Translations under genes and position numbers: made by a program | Shown: piece by piece, positions 1 through 6,090 of the stretch | Layout: the number at the start of each line of letters is the position of its first letter | How positions within the stretch are numbered: the first letter of the stretch is position 1 | The notes under the pieces: generated by a model | The model's input: the letters and a program-made list of their open reading frames with translations, nothing else | Databases searched by the model: none | What the model was told of the DNA's origin: nothing | Origin: Pseudomonadales bacterium | GTDB lineage: Bacteria > Pseudomonadota > Gammaproteobacteria > Pseudomonadales > IMCC2047 | Assembly: GCA_021736745.1 (NCBI GenBank) | Contig: JAIPFG010000115.1 | Coordinates: forward strand, 1 to 8,833 | Direction of reading: 5' to 3' | Length of the DNA: 8,833 nt

Positions 1-41
1 AGCATGAATTAGCCGCTGCAATAGGTAAATTAGTAAAATAA
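1..41 (+). CDS. Possible 3' end of an upstream gene (partial)
   Basis: One frame beginning at base 3 stays open from the window edge to a TAA at 39-41 and would encode HELAAAIGKLVK at a C-terminus. Another plus-strand frame closes with TAG by base 12. The alanine/lysine-rich, helix-prone tail would suit many proteins, including another phasin-like protein, but twelve residues cannot identify a family. The call rests only on an open frame ending in a stop ahead of an intergenic region with a promoter, so it is weak. Confidence 0.3.
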   Translation, partial: HELAAAIGKLVK

Positions 42-71
42 GCCTCTACAAATAAAGGGTAGCTCAAACCT

Positions 72-102
72 AACAATTATTTTGCAGTGCAAAATAATTG
101 TT
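72..102. repeat. 31-bp perfect palindrome, candidate operator of the phasin gene
   Basis: The arm AACAATTATTTTGCA (72-86) is repeated exactly as its reverse complement TGCAAAATAATTGTT (88-102) around a single central G. The last two bases overlap the -35 hexamer of the promoter ahead of the phasin gene, a typical position for a regulator site. The core is TTGCAGTGCAA. TGC/GCA dyads are reported for PhaR-type regulators of phasin genes, but linking this site to such a regulator is inference. It could also form a hairpin at the end of the upstream transcript, but the stem is AT-rich and no T-run follows, so it is a poor intrinsic terminator. Confidence 0.7.
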
Positions 103-129
103 GACTTATTTTCTCGGCAAGCCTAATAT
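101..129 (+). promoter_or_regulatory. Sigma70-type promoter of the phasin gene
   Basis: The -35 box is TTGACT (101-106) and the -10 box is TAATAT (124-129), separated by 17 bases. Transcription would start near 136, leaving an untranslated leader of about 40 bases. The -35 box abuts the 31-bp palindrome, so the promoter is probably regulated. No other promoter candidate of this quality lies between the window edge and the gene. Confidence 0.7.
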
Positions 130-163
130 TTAAGCTGCTTTTTGCAACGCGGAATAATAATTC

Positions 164-170
164 AGGAGGA
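164..170 (+). promoter_or_regulatory. Strong ribosome binding site that sets the phasin start
   Basis: AGGAGGA at 164-170 closely matches the anti-Shine-Dalgarno complement and lies about 5 bases before the ATG at 175. It supports that ATG over an in-frame ATG at 142, which has no such site and would place this motif inside the coding region. Confidence 0.85.
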
Positions 171-174
171 CATC

Positions 175-567
175 ATGAACGATTTCCAAGATCAACTTGG
201 CAAACTGCTTAACCTTGAACAACTTCAGGAATCAGTCAAGGACTTCTATGATCCTGACAGTCTGATGAGTAAGATTCAGGAAAATGTCAAACTCGCATCA
301 AAATTGATTGAAGCAAATACTTCAGCGGCATGCGATGCCGTCATTATGCAGTCGGTAAAATTACGTGATGGTGTTGAGACTGCCCTCAAGCAAGCTGACA
401 CCTTGGCGAAATGTAAGGATATCGAATCTGCTATTGAGGCTCAAAAAAACTTCGGCGAAAAATCAAAAGAAGCCCTGATCGAGCAGGCGTGGATGAATAT
501 CGGTCTTGCCGTTAATGCGTTGGAGACCAACCTGGAGATTATTAAGAGCTCGTCAAAAAAATCTTAG
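175..567 (+). CDS. Phasin-like protein (putative polyhydroxyalkanoate granule-associated)
   Basis: Encodes 130 residues with no signal peptide or membrane segment. It is almost entirely helical in character: residues 34-126 show amphipathic heptad-like spacing, rich in Ala, Lys, Glu and Leu, with a Lys/Ser tail (SSSKKS). Length, composition and stretches such as KLIEANTSAACDAV (43-56) resemble phasin-family proteins, which coat polyhydroxyalkanoate granules in the cytoplasm and control their size and number. No catalytic motif is present or expected. No PHA synthase or reductase is visible in the window, so context does not confirm the role. The gene stands alone, with its own promoter and palindrome upstream and a terminator downstream, which suits a strongly expressed structural protein. 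An unrelated small helical protein is the main alternative. Confidence 0.6.
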   Translation: MNDFQDQLGKLLNLEQLQESVKDFYDPDSLMSKIQENVKLASKLIEANTSAACDAVIMQSVKLRDGVETALKQADTLAKCKDIESAIEAQKNFGEKSKEALIEQAWMNIGLAVNALETNLEIIKSSSKKS

Positions 568-598
568 GCTTCACGCTACACCAAACCTTCAGTTCCCC

Positions 599-630
599 GA
601 AGCCGTCTCACTTCAGACTGAGACGGCTTC
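599..630 (+). terminator. Strong hairpin after the phasin gene (first of two)
   Basis: GAAGCCGTCTCA (599-610) pairs perfectly with TGAGACGGCTTC (619-630) around an 8-base loop. The 12-bp GC-rich stem lies 31 bases after the stop codon. It is followed by TCCTTA-like sequence rather than a T-run, so alone it is more likely to stabilise the RNA 3' end or act with the next hairpin. It would also form in transcripts from ubiI on the other strand. Confidence 0.6.
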
Positions 631-646
631 CTTATGCTGGGAAAGC

Positions 647-672
647 AACCCGGATTTCGGTCCGGGTTTTTT
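647..672 (+). terminator. Rho-independent terminator of the phasin transcript
   Basis: AACCCGGA (647-654) pairs with TCCGGGTT (661-668) around the loop TTTCGG, and a run of six T ends at 672. This is a textbook intrinsic terminator on the plus strand. On the minus strand the same hairpin has no T-run after it, so it gives no equally clear end for the converging ubiI transcript. Confidence 0.85.
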
Positions 673-676
673 ATGC

Positions 677-1978
677 CTAAATTTTGTTGGAATGTCCCTC
701 TTTTATTCCGGACTTATATCGAGATAAAGTAGGCAAGTAGCCCACTAACCCCATTGCTTGGGCCGCCAAATGATTTTTTACGGGTGCAAATCGATTAACC
801 AATGTCATCCCATTGTTTCGTAACCAACGCACGCCAGGGTGACGAATCCCGAACAGTTTTTTAAAAAGACTCATCGCCTCCATCATTACCAGATTATTAG
901 TAACCCTGCGACGCTGATAACGGGATAACAAGCTCATATCATTTATCGGCAACTCCCTTTTCAACGCTCGCAAAATCTCTTCCGCTAAGACAGCGGCATC
1001 AAGCAACCCAAGATTTACGCCCTGTCCAGCCAGGGGATGAATAGTATGGGCGGCATCTCCGATCAGAGCCAACCCATTTTGGATATAGGTTTTAGCATGA
1101 CGTTGGCGTAATGGAAAAGCTTGTCGGTTCGCCACCGCTTCGATAGCTCCCAGCTTATGCTCAAAAGCGGCCCCCAGCTCAGCAGCAAATGTCATTTCAT
1201 CCATAGCCAGTAAAGAAGCCGCTTCACTTTCATCCACCGACCAGACGATAGAGCAAAAATGATCATCATTTTGGCATGTGCGCAAAGGCAAAAAAGCCAG
1301 TGGACCACTGGGTAAAAAGCGTTGCCATGCAGTCGCTTCATGCCCTAATTCGGTCTTTACCGTCGTCACAATGGCACGCTGATGATAATCCTTTTCCTTC
1401 AACCCTATACCAACTAATTCTCTGACCTTGGACTGAGCACCGTCAGCGCCGATAACGAGACTGGCTTTCATCTCTGTTCCATCCGTGAGGCGAAGACACC
1501 TCGAGCCCCCCTCATCAATCGTCATGCCATCGATTAGCGACGGAGCAATAATGGTAATATTCTCCAGCTGCGCTAACCGTTGATAGAGCCCCGTCAGAAT
1601 CACCGAGTTTTCTATAATATAACCCAGCGCCACTTGCCCCAATTCAGATGCATTAAACTCAATTTGACCAGAGCCCTCAGCGTCCCACACCGACATGCGT
1701 TCAAAGGGACTATGACGCAACGAACTGATAAAAGACCAAGCGCCTATATTATCCAGCAAATGACGTGATGCTAAGGTGAGCGCGCTGACACGCGAATCAA
1801 AATTTGACCCTTCCATCTCAATGGGGCCTTGAGGTGGTTTATTGGCATCAATGATGCCTATGCGTAAAGGTGTGTCCCCCAGAGAACACGCGAAGGCGGC
1901 ACCAACCATACCCCCACCGACGATGAGTACATCAAAGAATGCTGTAGAGATTGATCCTTCCTGTTGGCTCTTGACCAT
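677..1978 (-). CDS. ubiI: FAD-dependent hydroxylase of ubiquinone biosynthesis, UbiI (VisC) type
   Basis: Encodes 433 residues of the UbiH/UbiF/UbiI/COQ6 flavin monooxygenase family. In E. coli UbiI performs the C5 hydroxylation of the ring in aerobic ubiquinone synthesis, within a soluble Ubi complex. Visible motifs are the FAD-binding GGGMVG (21-26), the family segment DSRVSALTLAS (61-71), the DG motif GADG (177-180) and GDAAH (307-311), followed by the complete family signature HPLAGQGVNLGLLD (314-327). The NLGLLDAA stretch and last position after ubiH favour UbiI over UbiF or UbiH. It is somewhat longer than the roughly 400-residue E. coli protein, mainly at the ends. ATG lies 4 bases after the ubiH stop, so translation is probably coupled. 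The closely related UbiF specificity cannot be excluded by motif alone. Confidence 0.88.
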   Translation of the reverse strand: MVKSQQEGSISTAFFDVLIVGGGMVGAAFACSLGDTPLRIGIIDANKPPQGPIEMEGSNFDSRVSALTLASRHLLDNIGAWSFISSLRHSPFERMSVWDAEGSGQIEFNASELGQVALGYIIENSVILTGLYQRLAQLENITIIAPSLIDGMTIDEGGSRCLRLTDGTEMKASLVIGADGAQSKVRELVGIGLKEKDYHQRAIVTTVKTELGHEATAWQRFLPSGPLAFLPLRTCQNDDHFCSIVWSVDESEAASLLAMDEMTFAAELGAAFEHKLGAIEAVANRQAFPLRQRHAKTYIQNGLALIGDAAHTIHPLAGQGVNLGLLDAAVLAEEILRALKRELPINDMSLLSRYQRRRVTNNLVMMEAMSLFKKLFGIRHPGVRWLRNNGMTLVNRFAPVKNHLAAQAMGLVGYLPTLSRYKSGIKEGHSNKI

Positions 1979-1982
1979 AGAG

Positions 1983-3284
1983 CTACTTTCCCACCCTTAC
2001 CGCTGGCGGCAAGTGATGAGTGAAACCCATCGCTTTTTGAGCAAACCATTTTTTTAAGGGCGGTGAGCAATCCAATGCCAACAACCCTAAACCACGCAAG
2101 TGACTCAGTAGCAGATCATTATTGGAAAACAAGCGGATCATTTGATCGGAAAAAGCGATGGTCTGCTTTTGGTCCCTACAACTCCGATCCAAATAACGCT
2201 GTAACAGCCCCATCGCCCCCAGGGCTTCATTCGCTATACAAGCCTCTCGAATCGTTTCCGCCAAACAGGCAACACCTCGCAAGGCCAAATTAAAACCCTG
2301 GCCAGCAACAGGATGCAGCGTATGCGCCGCATTACCCATTATCACAACACCCGGCCTTACTTGATCTTTTGCCCACTGCAACCTTAACGGATAACTATGC
2401 CTCTCTCCCACCTGCTGGAAACGTCCAAGCCGATAACCGAACTTTTCCTGCAATTTCTCCAGGAAAGCCTTATCGTTCATTGCTGTCAGCATCTCTGCTT
2501 CATCCTCAGCAACAGTCAATACCAAGGCACAACGATTTTGTGCTGCCATCCTCTTTCCTTGTTCGTTCAAAGGCAGTAAGGCGACAGGACCGGTTTTGGT
2601 AAAACGTTCATAGGCAATATTTTGATGTGGTCGTTGACTGGTGACATTAGCGATGATGGCTTGCTGTCGGTAATCGTGTTGCTCCAGATCAATTCTTAAT
2701 TGACGGCAGAGCTCTGAACGCCCTCCATCGGCTACCACCAGCAACTTGGTTTCCAGTGTTTGTGTCACACCCTCATTTTCAATATGAATCAACGAACCTG
2801 TTGTGGTTGTTTCTACCCCGACCACCGCCGCAGGACAAAGAAAACTCACCGCCTTCATCTGTTCAACTGATTCCAGCAGGACACGACCCAACCAGCCATT
2901 TTCAACCACATAACCCAGAGCATCGACGCCATAATCGGACGCCAACATACGCACGCTACCAAATCGCCCTTGATCCGACACATGAATGTGCTCAATCGGA
3001 GTTGCCTGAAGGCTTAACCTATCCCACACACCAAGCTGCTTATAGATATTGCGACTACCCCAGGACAATGCTGTGGATCTGGCATCATAACTGGGTTGAT
3101 ATGACGGTTTGTGATGATCAACACTGACATCAGCATTCGCCGAAAATGAGGGCAGAGGAATCGCCTCAACGATTGCAACACGGAGATCGTATTGATCCAC
3201 CAAGGGCGACAGAGCACAAAGCAGGCTGGCTCCAACCATCCCGCCACCCGCAATCACCAGATCAAACTGTTCGAGACCTTTCAC
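1983..3284 (-). CDS. ubiH: 2-octaprenyl-6-methoxyphenol hydroxylase-type enzyme, UbiH
   Basis: Encodes 433 residues, paralogous to the next gene. UbiH is the FAD monooxygenase that hydroxylates ring C1 in ubiquinone synthesis. Seen are GGGMVG (13-18) for FAD, DARSTALSWGS (67-77), ADGGRS (185-190) and MGNAAHTLHPVAGQGFN (316-332). The GNAA variant of the usual GDAA is typical of UbiH. The end of the signature reads NLALRG where the family consensus is NxGxxD, so the Gly and the terminal Asp are Ala and Gly here. A segment around residues 45-66 looks like an insertion relative to the shorter E. coli protein. The start is GTG, 4 bases after the pepP stop: the frame upstream is closed by TAA with no ATG in between. 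The ribosome binding site is weak, implying coupling to pepP. Confidence 0.88.
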   Translation of the reverse strand: MKGLEQFDLVIAGGGMVGASLLCALSPLVDQYDLRVAIVEAIPLPSFSANADVSVDHHKPSYQPSYDARSTALSWGSRNIYKQLGVWDRLSLQATPIEHIHVSDQGRFGSVRMLASDYGVDALGYVVENGWLGRVLLESVEQMKAVSFLCPAAVVGVETTTTGSLIHIENEGVTQTLETKLLVVADGGRSELCRQLRIDLEQHDYRQQAIIANVTSQRPHQNIAYERFTKTGPVALLPLNEQGKRMAAQNRCALVLTVAEDEAEMLTAMNDKAFLEKLQEKFGYRLGRFQQVGERHSYPLRLQWAKDQVRPGVVIMGNAAHTLHPVAGQGFNLALRGVACLAETIREACIANEALGAMGLLQRYLDRSCRDQKQTIAFSDQMIRLFSNNDLLLSHLRGLGLLALDCSPPLKKWFAQKAMGFTHHLPPAVRVGK

Positions 3285-3288
3285 CCAA

Positions 3289-4611
3289 TCAACCTGATCG
3301 ATCAGACATTAACTGCTCAATTGCATCAATCTCTTTCGGTACTTGATCCGTGAGGATCTCGCACCCTTCCTTTGTCACCAGAACATCATCCTCAATACGA
3401 ATACCAATACCCCGCCATTTTTTGGCGATACCTTTTGCATTTGGTGCAATATAAATTCCCGGTTCCACTGTCAACACCATTCCCGGCTCTAGCAAACGCC
3501 ACTCGCCACCGACTTTATATTCACCCACATCATGCACATCCAAACCTAACCAATGACCGGTTTTATGCATGTAATACGGCTTATAGGCCTCTTTTGCGAC
3601 CAAATCACTCAGGCGGCCTTTTAGAATACCAATATCAAGCAATCCCTGAGTAATAACCTCAATTGCAGCCTGATGCGGTTGATCCCAATGACTGCCAGGT
3701 TTCACCTGTTTAATTGCAGCCGCTTGAGCATCCAACACCATTTGATAAAGCACTTTCTGTTCTGGCGAAAAGACGCCACTGACTGGATAAGTACGTGTAA
3801 TATCCGCCGCATAATACTGGTATTCACAGCCCGCATCGACCAGCACCAAATCCCCTTCCCGCAGCTTATCCTGGTTCTCAATGTAATGCAGTGTACATGC
3901 ATTAACACCACCTCCAACGATACTGGGGTAAGCGGATGAACGGCAACCGTTCTGAATAAAATGGTTTAAATAAACACCCTCTAATTGATACTCCCAAAGT
4001 CCGGCACGGCAAGCCCGCATCCCCATCACATGGGCTTCAGCGGAAATTTTTCCAGCCTGCTTCATTAATTGAACTTCCTTTTTACTTTTATACAAGCGCA
4101 GGTCGTGTAGAAAATGATCCAATACCATAAACTCATTGGGCGGCTGCGCCCCATTGCGCACCTTGGAGCGAATCACTTTAATCCAACTCATGACTTTATT
4201 ATCAAAATCTTGATTGGAACCCATTGAGTAATAGACTTTGTCGCAGCCTTCAATCAGGCCTGGCAGAATGTCATTGATATCGTTGATAGGGAAGGCATCG
4301 TCCGCGCCAAACAGCTCCCCGGCGCGCTCCGGGCCAGTAATATACCCATCCCATAATTCACGCTCAGGATCCCGTTCGCGACAAAACAGAATAAACTCGC
4401 CATGCTTACGTCCTGGTTTTAACACCATCACCGCTTGCGGCTCGGTAAAACCACTGAGATAGTAAAAATCACTGTCCTGCCGGTAAGGATGATCCACATC
4501 ACGATTACGTGTTCTGACAGGGGCGGCAGGCAATATCGCCACACTGTTCTCACCCATAAGCGCCATCAGATGTTGACGACGCTGCTGAAATTCCTTAGCG
4601 GATATCTGCAT
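3289..4611 (-). CDS. pepP: Xaa-Pro aminopeptidase (aminopeptidase P)
   Basis: Encodes 440 residues, essentially the length of E. coli PepP (441). This cytoplasmic dimanganese enzyme removes N-terminal residues that precede proline. The N-terminal domain (about 1-170) contains the conserved DSDFYYLSGF (46-55). The C-terminal pita-bread domain carries all five expected metal ligands: Asp259 (VDAG), Asp270 (AADITRT), His353 (TGHWLGLDVHD), Glu383 (VEPG) and Glu407 (RIEDD). His242 and His360 match the conserved active-site histidines. The protein appears complete and active. It is the second gene of the ygfB-pepP-ubiH-ubiI operon, a linkage widely kept in gammaproteobacteria although PepP has no known direct part in ubiquinone synthesis. 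Confidence 0.96.
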   Translation of the reverse strand: MQISAKEFQQRRQHLMALMGENSVAILPAAPVRTRNRDVDHPYRQDSDFYYLSGFTEPQAVMVLKPGRKHGEFILFCRERDPERELWDGYITGPERAGELFGADDAFPINDINDILPGLIEGCDKVYYSMGSNQDFDNKVMSWIKVIRSKVRNGAQPPNEFMVLDHFLHDLRLYKSKKEVQLMKQAGKISAEAHVMGMRACRAGLWEYQLEGVYLNHFIQNGCRSSAYPSIVGGGVNACTLHYIENQDKLREGDLVLVDAGCEYQYYAADITRTYPVSGVFSPEQKVLYQMVLDAQAAAIKQVKPGSHWDQPHQAAIEVITQGLLDIGILKGRLSDLVAKEAYKPYYMHKTGHWLGLDVHDVGEYKVGGEWRLLEPGMVLTVEPGIYIAPNAKGIAKKWRGIGIRIEDDVLVTKEGCEILTDQVPKEIDAIEQLMSDRSG

Positions 4612-4647
4612 CTCAGATTCTCTGTATTATTCGCGGAAAGTAGGGAC

Positions 4648-5244
4648 TTAGTGAAGAAAAGTGGACGATGCATTGGTGGGCAATTTTTGCTGCGCATCTT
4701 TGGCACCCATCACTTCACTATAAATAAGAATGGCTGCCATCCTCACATATTCAACCACCTGCATTAAGTCCTGCTCATTATCTTCGGACTCATCAAGCTC
4801 TTCACGCTCAATATAAGCAATTTCGGAAAAGTCTGACAGGGATTCACAGGCCTCTTCTGACAAGCCAGAAGCCTGACCGCCTCCAAATCCGGCTAAAAAT
4901 CCCTGACACCAAAGCCCAACACTTTCTACCCTCTGCACCAACTCAGCATCCTCATCCGGAATCACCAACTTCAGCTCAAAACCCGACGCCTCTAGTTGCG
5001 CAACCGTGGCAGTGTAAAGACTCACCAACAGTCGTTTACCCTCGAGATGCTCAATTTTCGTCTGTTCAAGATAGCTCGCCACATACTTTAACCAGCCGGC
5101 TTCGCTCAGGGCTTTCCCTTGAGCCAACTGACCACAAAGCATCCCATGGCACTCGGAAGGCGAGGCAAGCACCCCCATCTCAACAAATAAATCCGCCAAT
5201 TGGCTATAGGCTACGGGCGGTGTCTCTGTACTTTCAAAATTCAT
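4648..5244 (-). CDS. ygfB: UPF0149 family protein YgfB
   Basis: Encodes 198 residues, close to the 192 of E. coli YgfB. Family marks are CHGMLCG (32-38), the segment WCQGFLAGFG (112-121) and EYVRMA (165-170); an acidic stretch spans about 147-160. There is no signal peptide or membrane segment, and the fold should be all-helical and cytoplasmic. The molecular role is not settled. In Pseudomonas aeruginosa YgfB has been reported to dampen expression of the amidase gene ampDh3 by acting on the regulator AlpA, but transfer of that role here is inference. It is the first gene of the operon, 36 bases before pepP. ATG follows GGAAG about 8 bases upstream, a good ribosome binding site. Confidence 0.93.
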   Translation of the reverse strand: MNFESTETPPVAYSQLADLFVEMGVLASPSECHGMLCGQLAQGKALSEAGWLKYVASYLEQTKIEHLEGKRLLVSLYTATVAQLEASGFELKLVIPDEDAELVQRVESVGLWCQGFLAGFGGGQASGLSEEACESLSDFSEIAYIEREELDESEDNEQDLMQVVEYVRMAAILIYSEVMGAKDAQQKLPTNASSTFLH

Positions 5245-5313
5245 TATTCAACTTCCAATAGATCAGGCAATGTTTAGATTCATTACCCATTAGAGCCAAC
5301 TCATTAGCAAGAA

Positions 5314-5331
5314 GGAATAAATGCATATTCC
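5314..5331. repeat. Short inverted repeat between divergent ygfB and the coiled-coil gene
   Basis: GGAATA (5314-5319) and TATTCC (5326-5331) form a 6-bp dyad with a 6-base AT-rich spacer. It lies in the 184-base region separating the two divergent transcription units, about 70 bases upstream of the ygfB start. It might be a regulator site, but arms of six bases occur by chance. I could not identify a convincing ygfB promoter on the minus strand. Confidence 0.3.
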
Positions 5332-5366
5332 CAGCTACCTTCCCATTAAAATATAATTAGCGACCG

Positions 5367-5395
5367 TTGACCCCCGTGCGGGACCCAACTATAGT
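5367..5395 (+). promoter_or_regulatory. Sigma70-type promoter of the coiled-coil/zapA unit
   Basis: TTGACC (5367-5372) and TATAGT (5390-5395) are separated by 17 bases, putting the start of transcription near 5402 and giving a leader of about 27 bases. The spacer is unusually GC-rich for this region and contains the small dyad CCCG-TG-CGGG (5374-5383), which might tune promoter opening or bind a protein. Confidence 0.65.
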
Positions 5396-5428
5396 ACTAC
5401 AAGACATCAAATTAAAAAAAGTAATGCC

Positions 5429-5632
5429 ATGAGTGAGTTAGATTTCAAAGCGTTGGAACTGAAGGTAAACCAGTTAATAGAAACCTGCCGTCTTTACCAC
5501 GAAAAAAATAAAGCGTTGCTCAAAGAAAATCAGACCTACAAAACTGAACGCGCACAGGCTTTAAAACAAAAAGATTTAGCGCGCCATAAGGTAGAGGGCA
5601 TGATTACACGTTTAAAAGCGATGGAACATTAA
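5429..5632 (+). CDS. Small coiled-coil protein, TIGR02449 family (ZapB-like)
   Basis: Encodes 67 residues, nearly all of which should form one long charged coiled coil. Leu, Ile or Val recur at heptad positions from residue 4 to 64, with Lys/Glu-rich flanks and no membrane segment. Length, sequence character and position directly before zapA match the small family known as TIGR02449 in pseudomonads and relatives. Its function is not established. By analogy with E. coli ZapB, an 81-residue coiled coil that binds ZapA at the division ring, it may be a ZapA partner; that is inference from neighbourhood and shape. The stop lies 2 bases before zapA, so the two are surely co-translated. Its own ATG lacks a clear Shine-Dalgarno sequence: the leader is A-rich instead. 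Confidence 0.85.
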   Translation: MSELDFKALELKVNQLIETCRLYHEKNKALLKENQTYKTERAQALKQKDLARHKVEGMITRLKAMEH

Positions 5633-5634
5633 CT

Positions 5635-5925
5635 GTGTCCTCGAGCACCCACACGACCAAAGTACTGATCCTAGATAAAGAATATCTGATTGCTTGTCCG
5701 CCTGAGGAGCAACAGGCTTTGCAGCTATCGGCGCAACATCTGGACAAGCAGATGCGGGCAATTCGCAGCTCCGGAAAAGTACATGGTTTAGAACGGATCG
5801 CGGTGATGGCGGCGTTAAATATCACACATGAGTTTATCAAAAAAGATCAGGCTCACAGCAGTAGTCAAAATACCGCCCTGCGTCTAGCCACTAAAATTGA
5901 TGATTTCCTGCAAGAAATTTCCTGA
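5635..5925 (+). CDS. zapA: Cell division protein ZapA
   Basis: Encodes 96 residues, slightly shorter than E. coli ZapA (109). ZapA is a cytoplasmic tetramer that crosslinks FtsZ filaments and promotes Z-ring assembly. The N-terminal globular part has the family pattern VLILDKEYLIACPPEEQQ (10-27), followed by LSAQHLDKQM (31-40). The characteristic segment GLERIAVMAALNITHEF (51-67) leads into the C-terminal coiled coil. The start is GTG at 5635, 2 bases after the preceding stop, with GGA about 9 bases upstream inside the previous gene. Position immediately before 6S RNA is the classic gammaproteobacterial arrangement and supports the call. Confidence 0.93.
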   Translation: MSSSTHTTKVLILDKEYLIACPPEEQQALQLSAQHLDKQMRAIRSSGKVHGLERIAVMAALNITHEFIKKDQAHSSSQNTALRLATKIDDFLQEIS

Positions 5926-6054
5926 ACGAACTTCTCCCTTTTAATCTTTGTTGCCTCAGCCTGATTTACCTTCCTATTTTCTTCTTTTTAAAACCATTTC
6001 GTTTCAAGACGGTCTTGCGTAAACCAAAACAATCTAAAAAATGCCGACTAATGA
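5926..6054 (+). other. Pyrimidine-rich, G-poor stretch after zapA
   Basis: The first 75 bases after the zapA stop are rich in C and T with very few G, and no GC-rich hairpin plus T-run is present. This composition is what Rho utilisation sites look like, so zapA transcription may end by Rho or simply continue into ssrS. A small dyad CAAGAC-G-GTCTTG (6005-6017) follows, without a T-run. No gene is evident here. Confidence 0.3.
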
Positions 6055-6082
6055 CTGACAAAATCATGAATTACGATATACT
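6055..6082 (+). promoter_or_regulatory. Sigma70-type promoter of 6S RNA
   Basis: CTGACA (6055-6060) and TATACT (6077-6082) are separated by 16 bases, each box differing from consensus by one base. The predicted start near 6091 agrees with the 5' end deduced independently from alignment to E. coli 6S. The bases just after the -10 box, 6081-6092, form a perfect palindrome CTTGATATCAAG that spans the start site. Confidence 0.8.
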
Positions 6083-6090
6083 TGATATCA

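Noticed and set aside
142..174. Longer form of the phasin-like protein starting at ATG 142
   Set aside because: The strong AGGAGGA at 164-170 points to ATG 175, and the eleven extra residues would be encoded by the ribosome binding region itself.
506..727. 73-codon open frame overlapping the phasin 3' end and terminator
   Set aside because: It runs through two terminator hairpins and into the ubiI 3' end in another frame, so it is chance.
2756..3127. 123-codon open frame on the plus strand opposite ubiH
   Set aside because: It lies wholly inside a motif-complete ubiH, has a Pro/His-rich low-complexity look typical of antisense frames, and has no ribosome binding site.
6005..6017. CAAGAC/GTCTTG dyad as an intrinsic terminator of zapA
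   Set aside because: The stem is short with almost no loop, and no T-run follows. It could at most be a small protein site.
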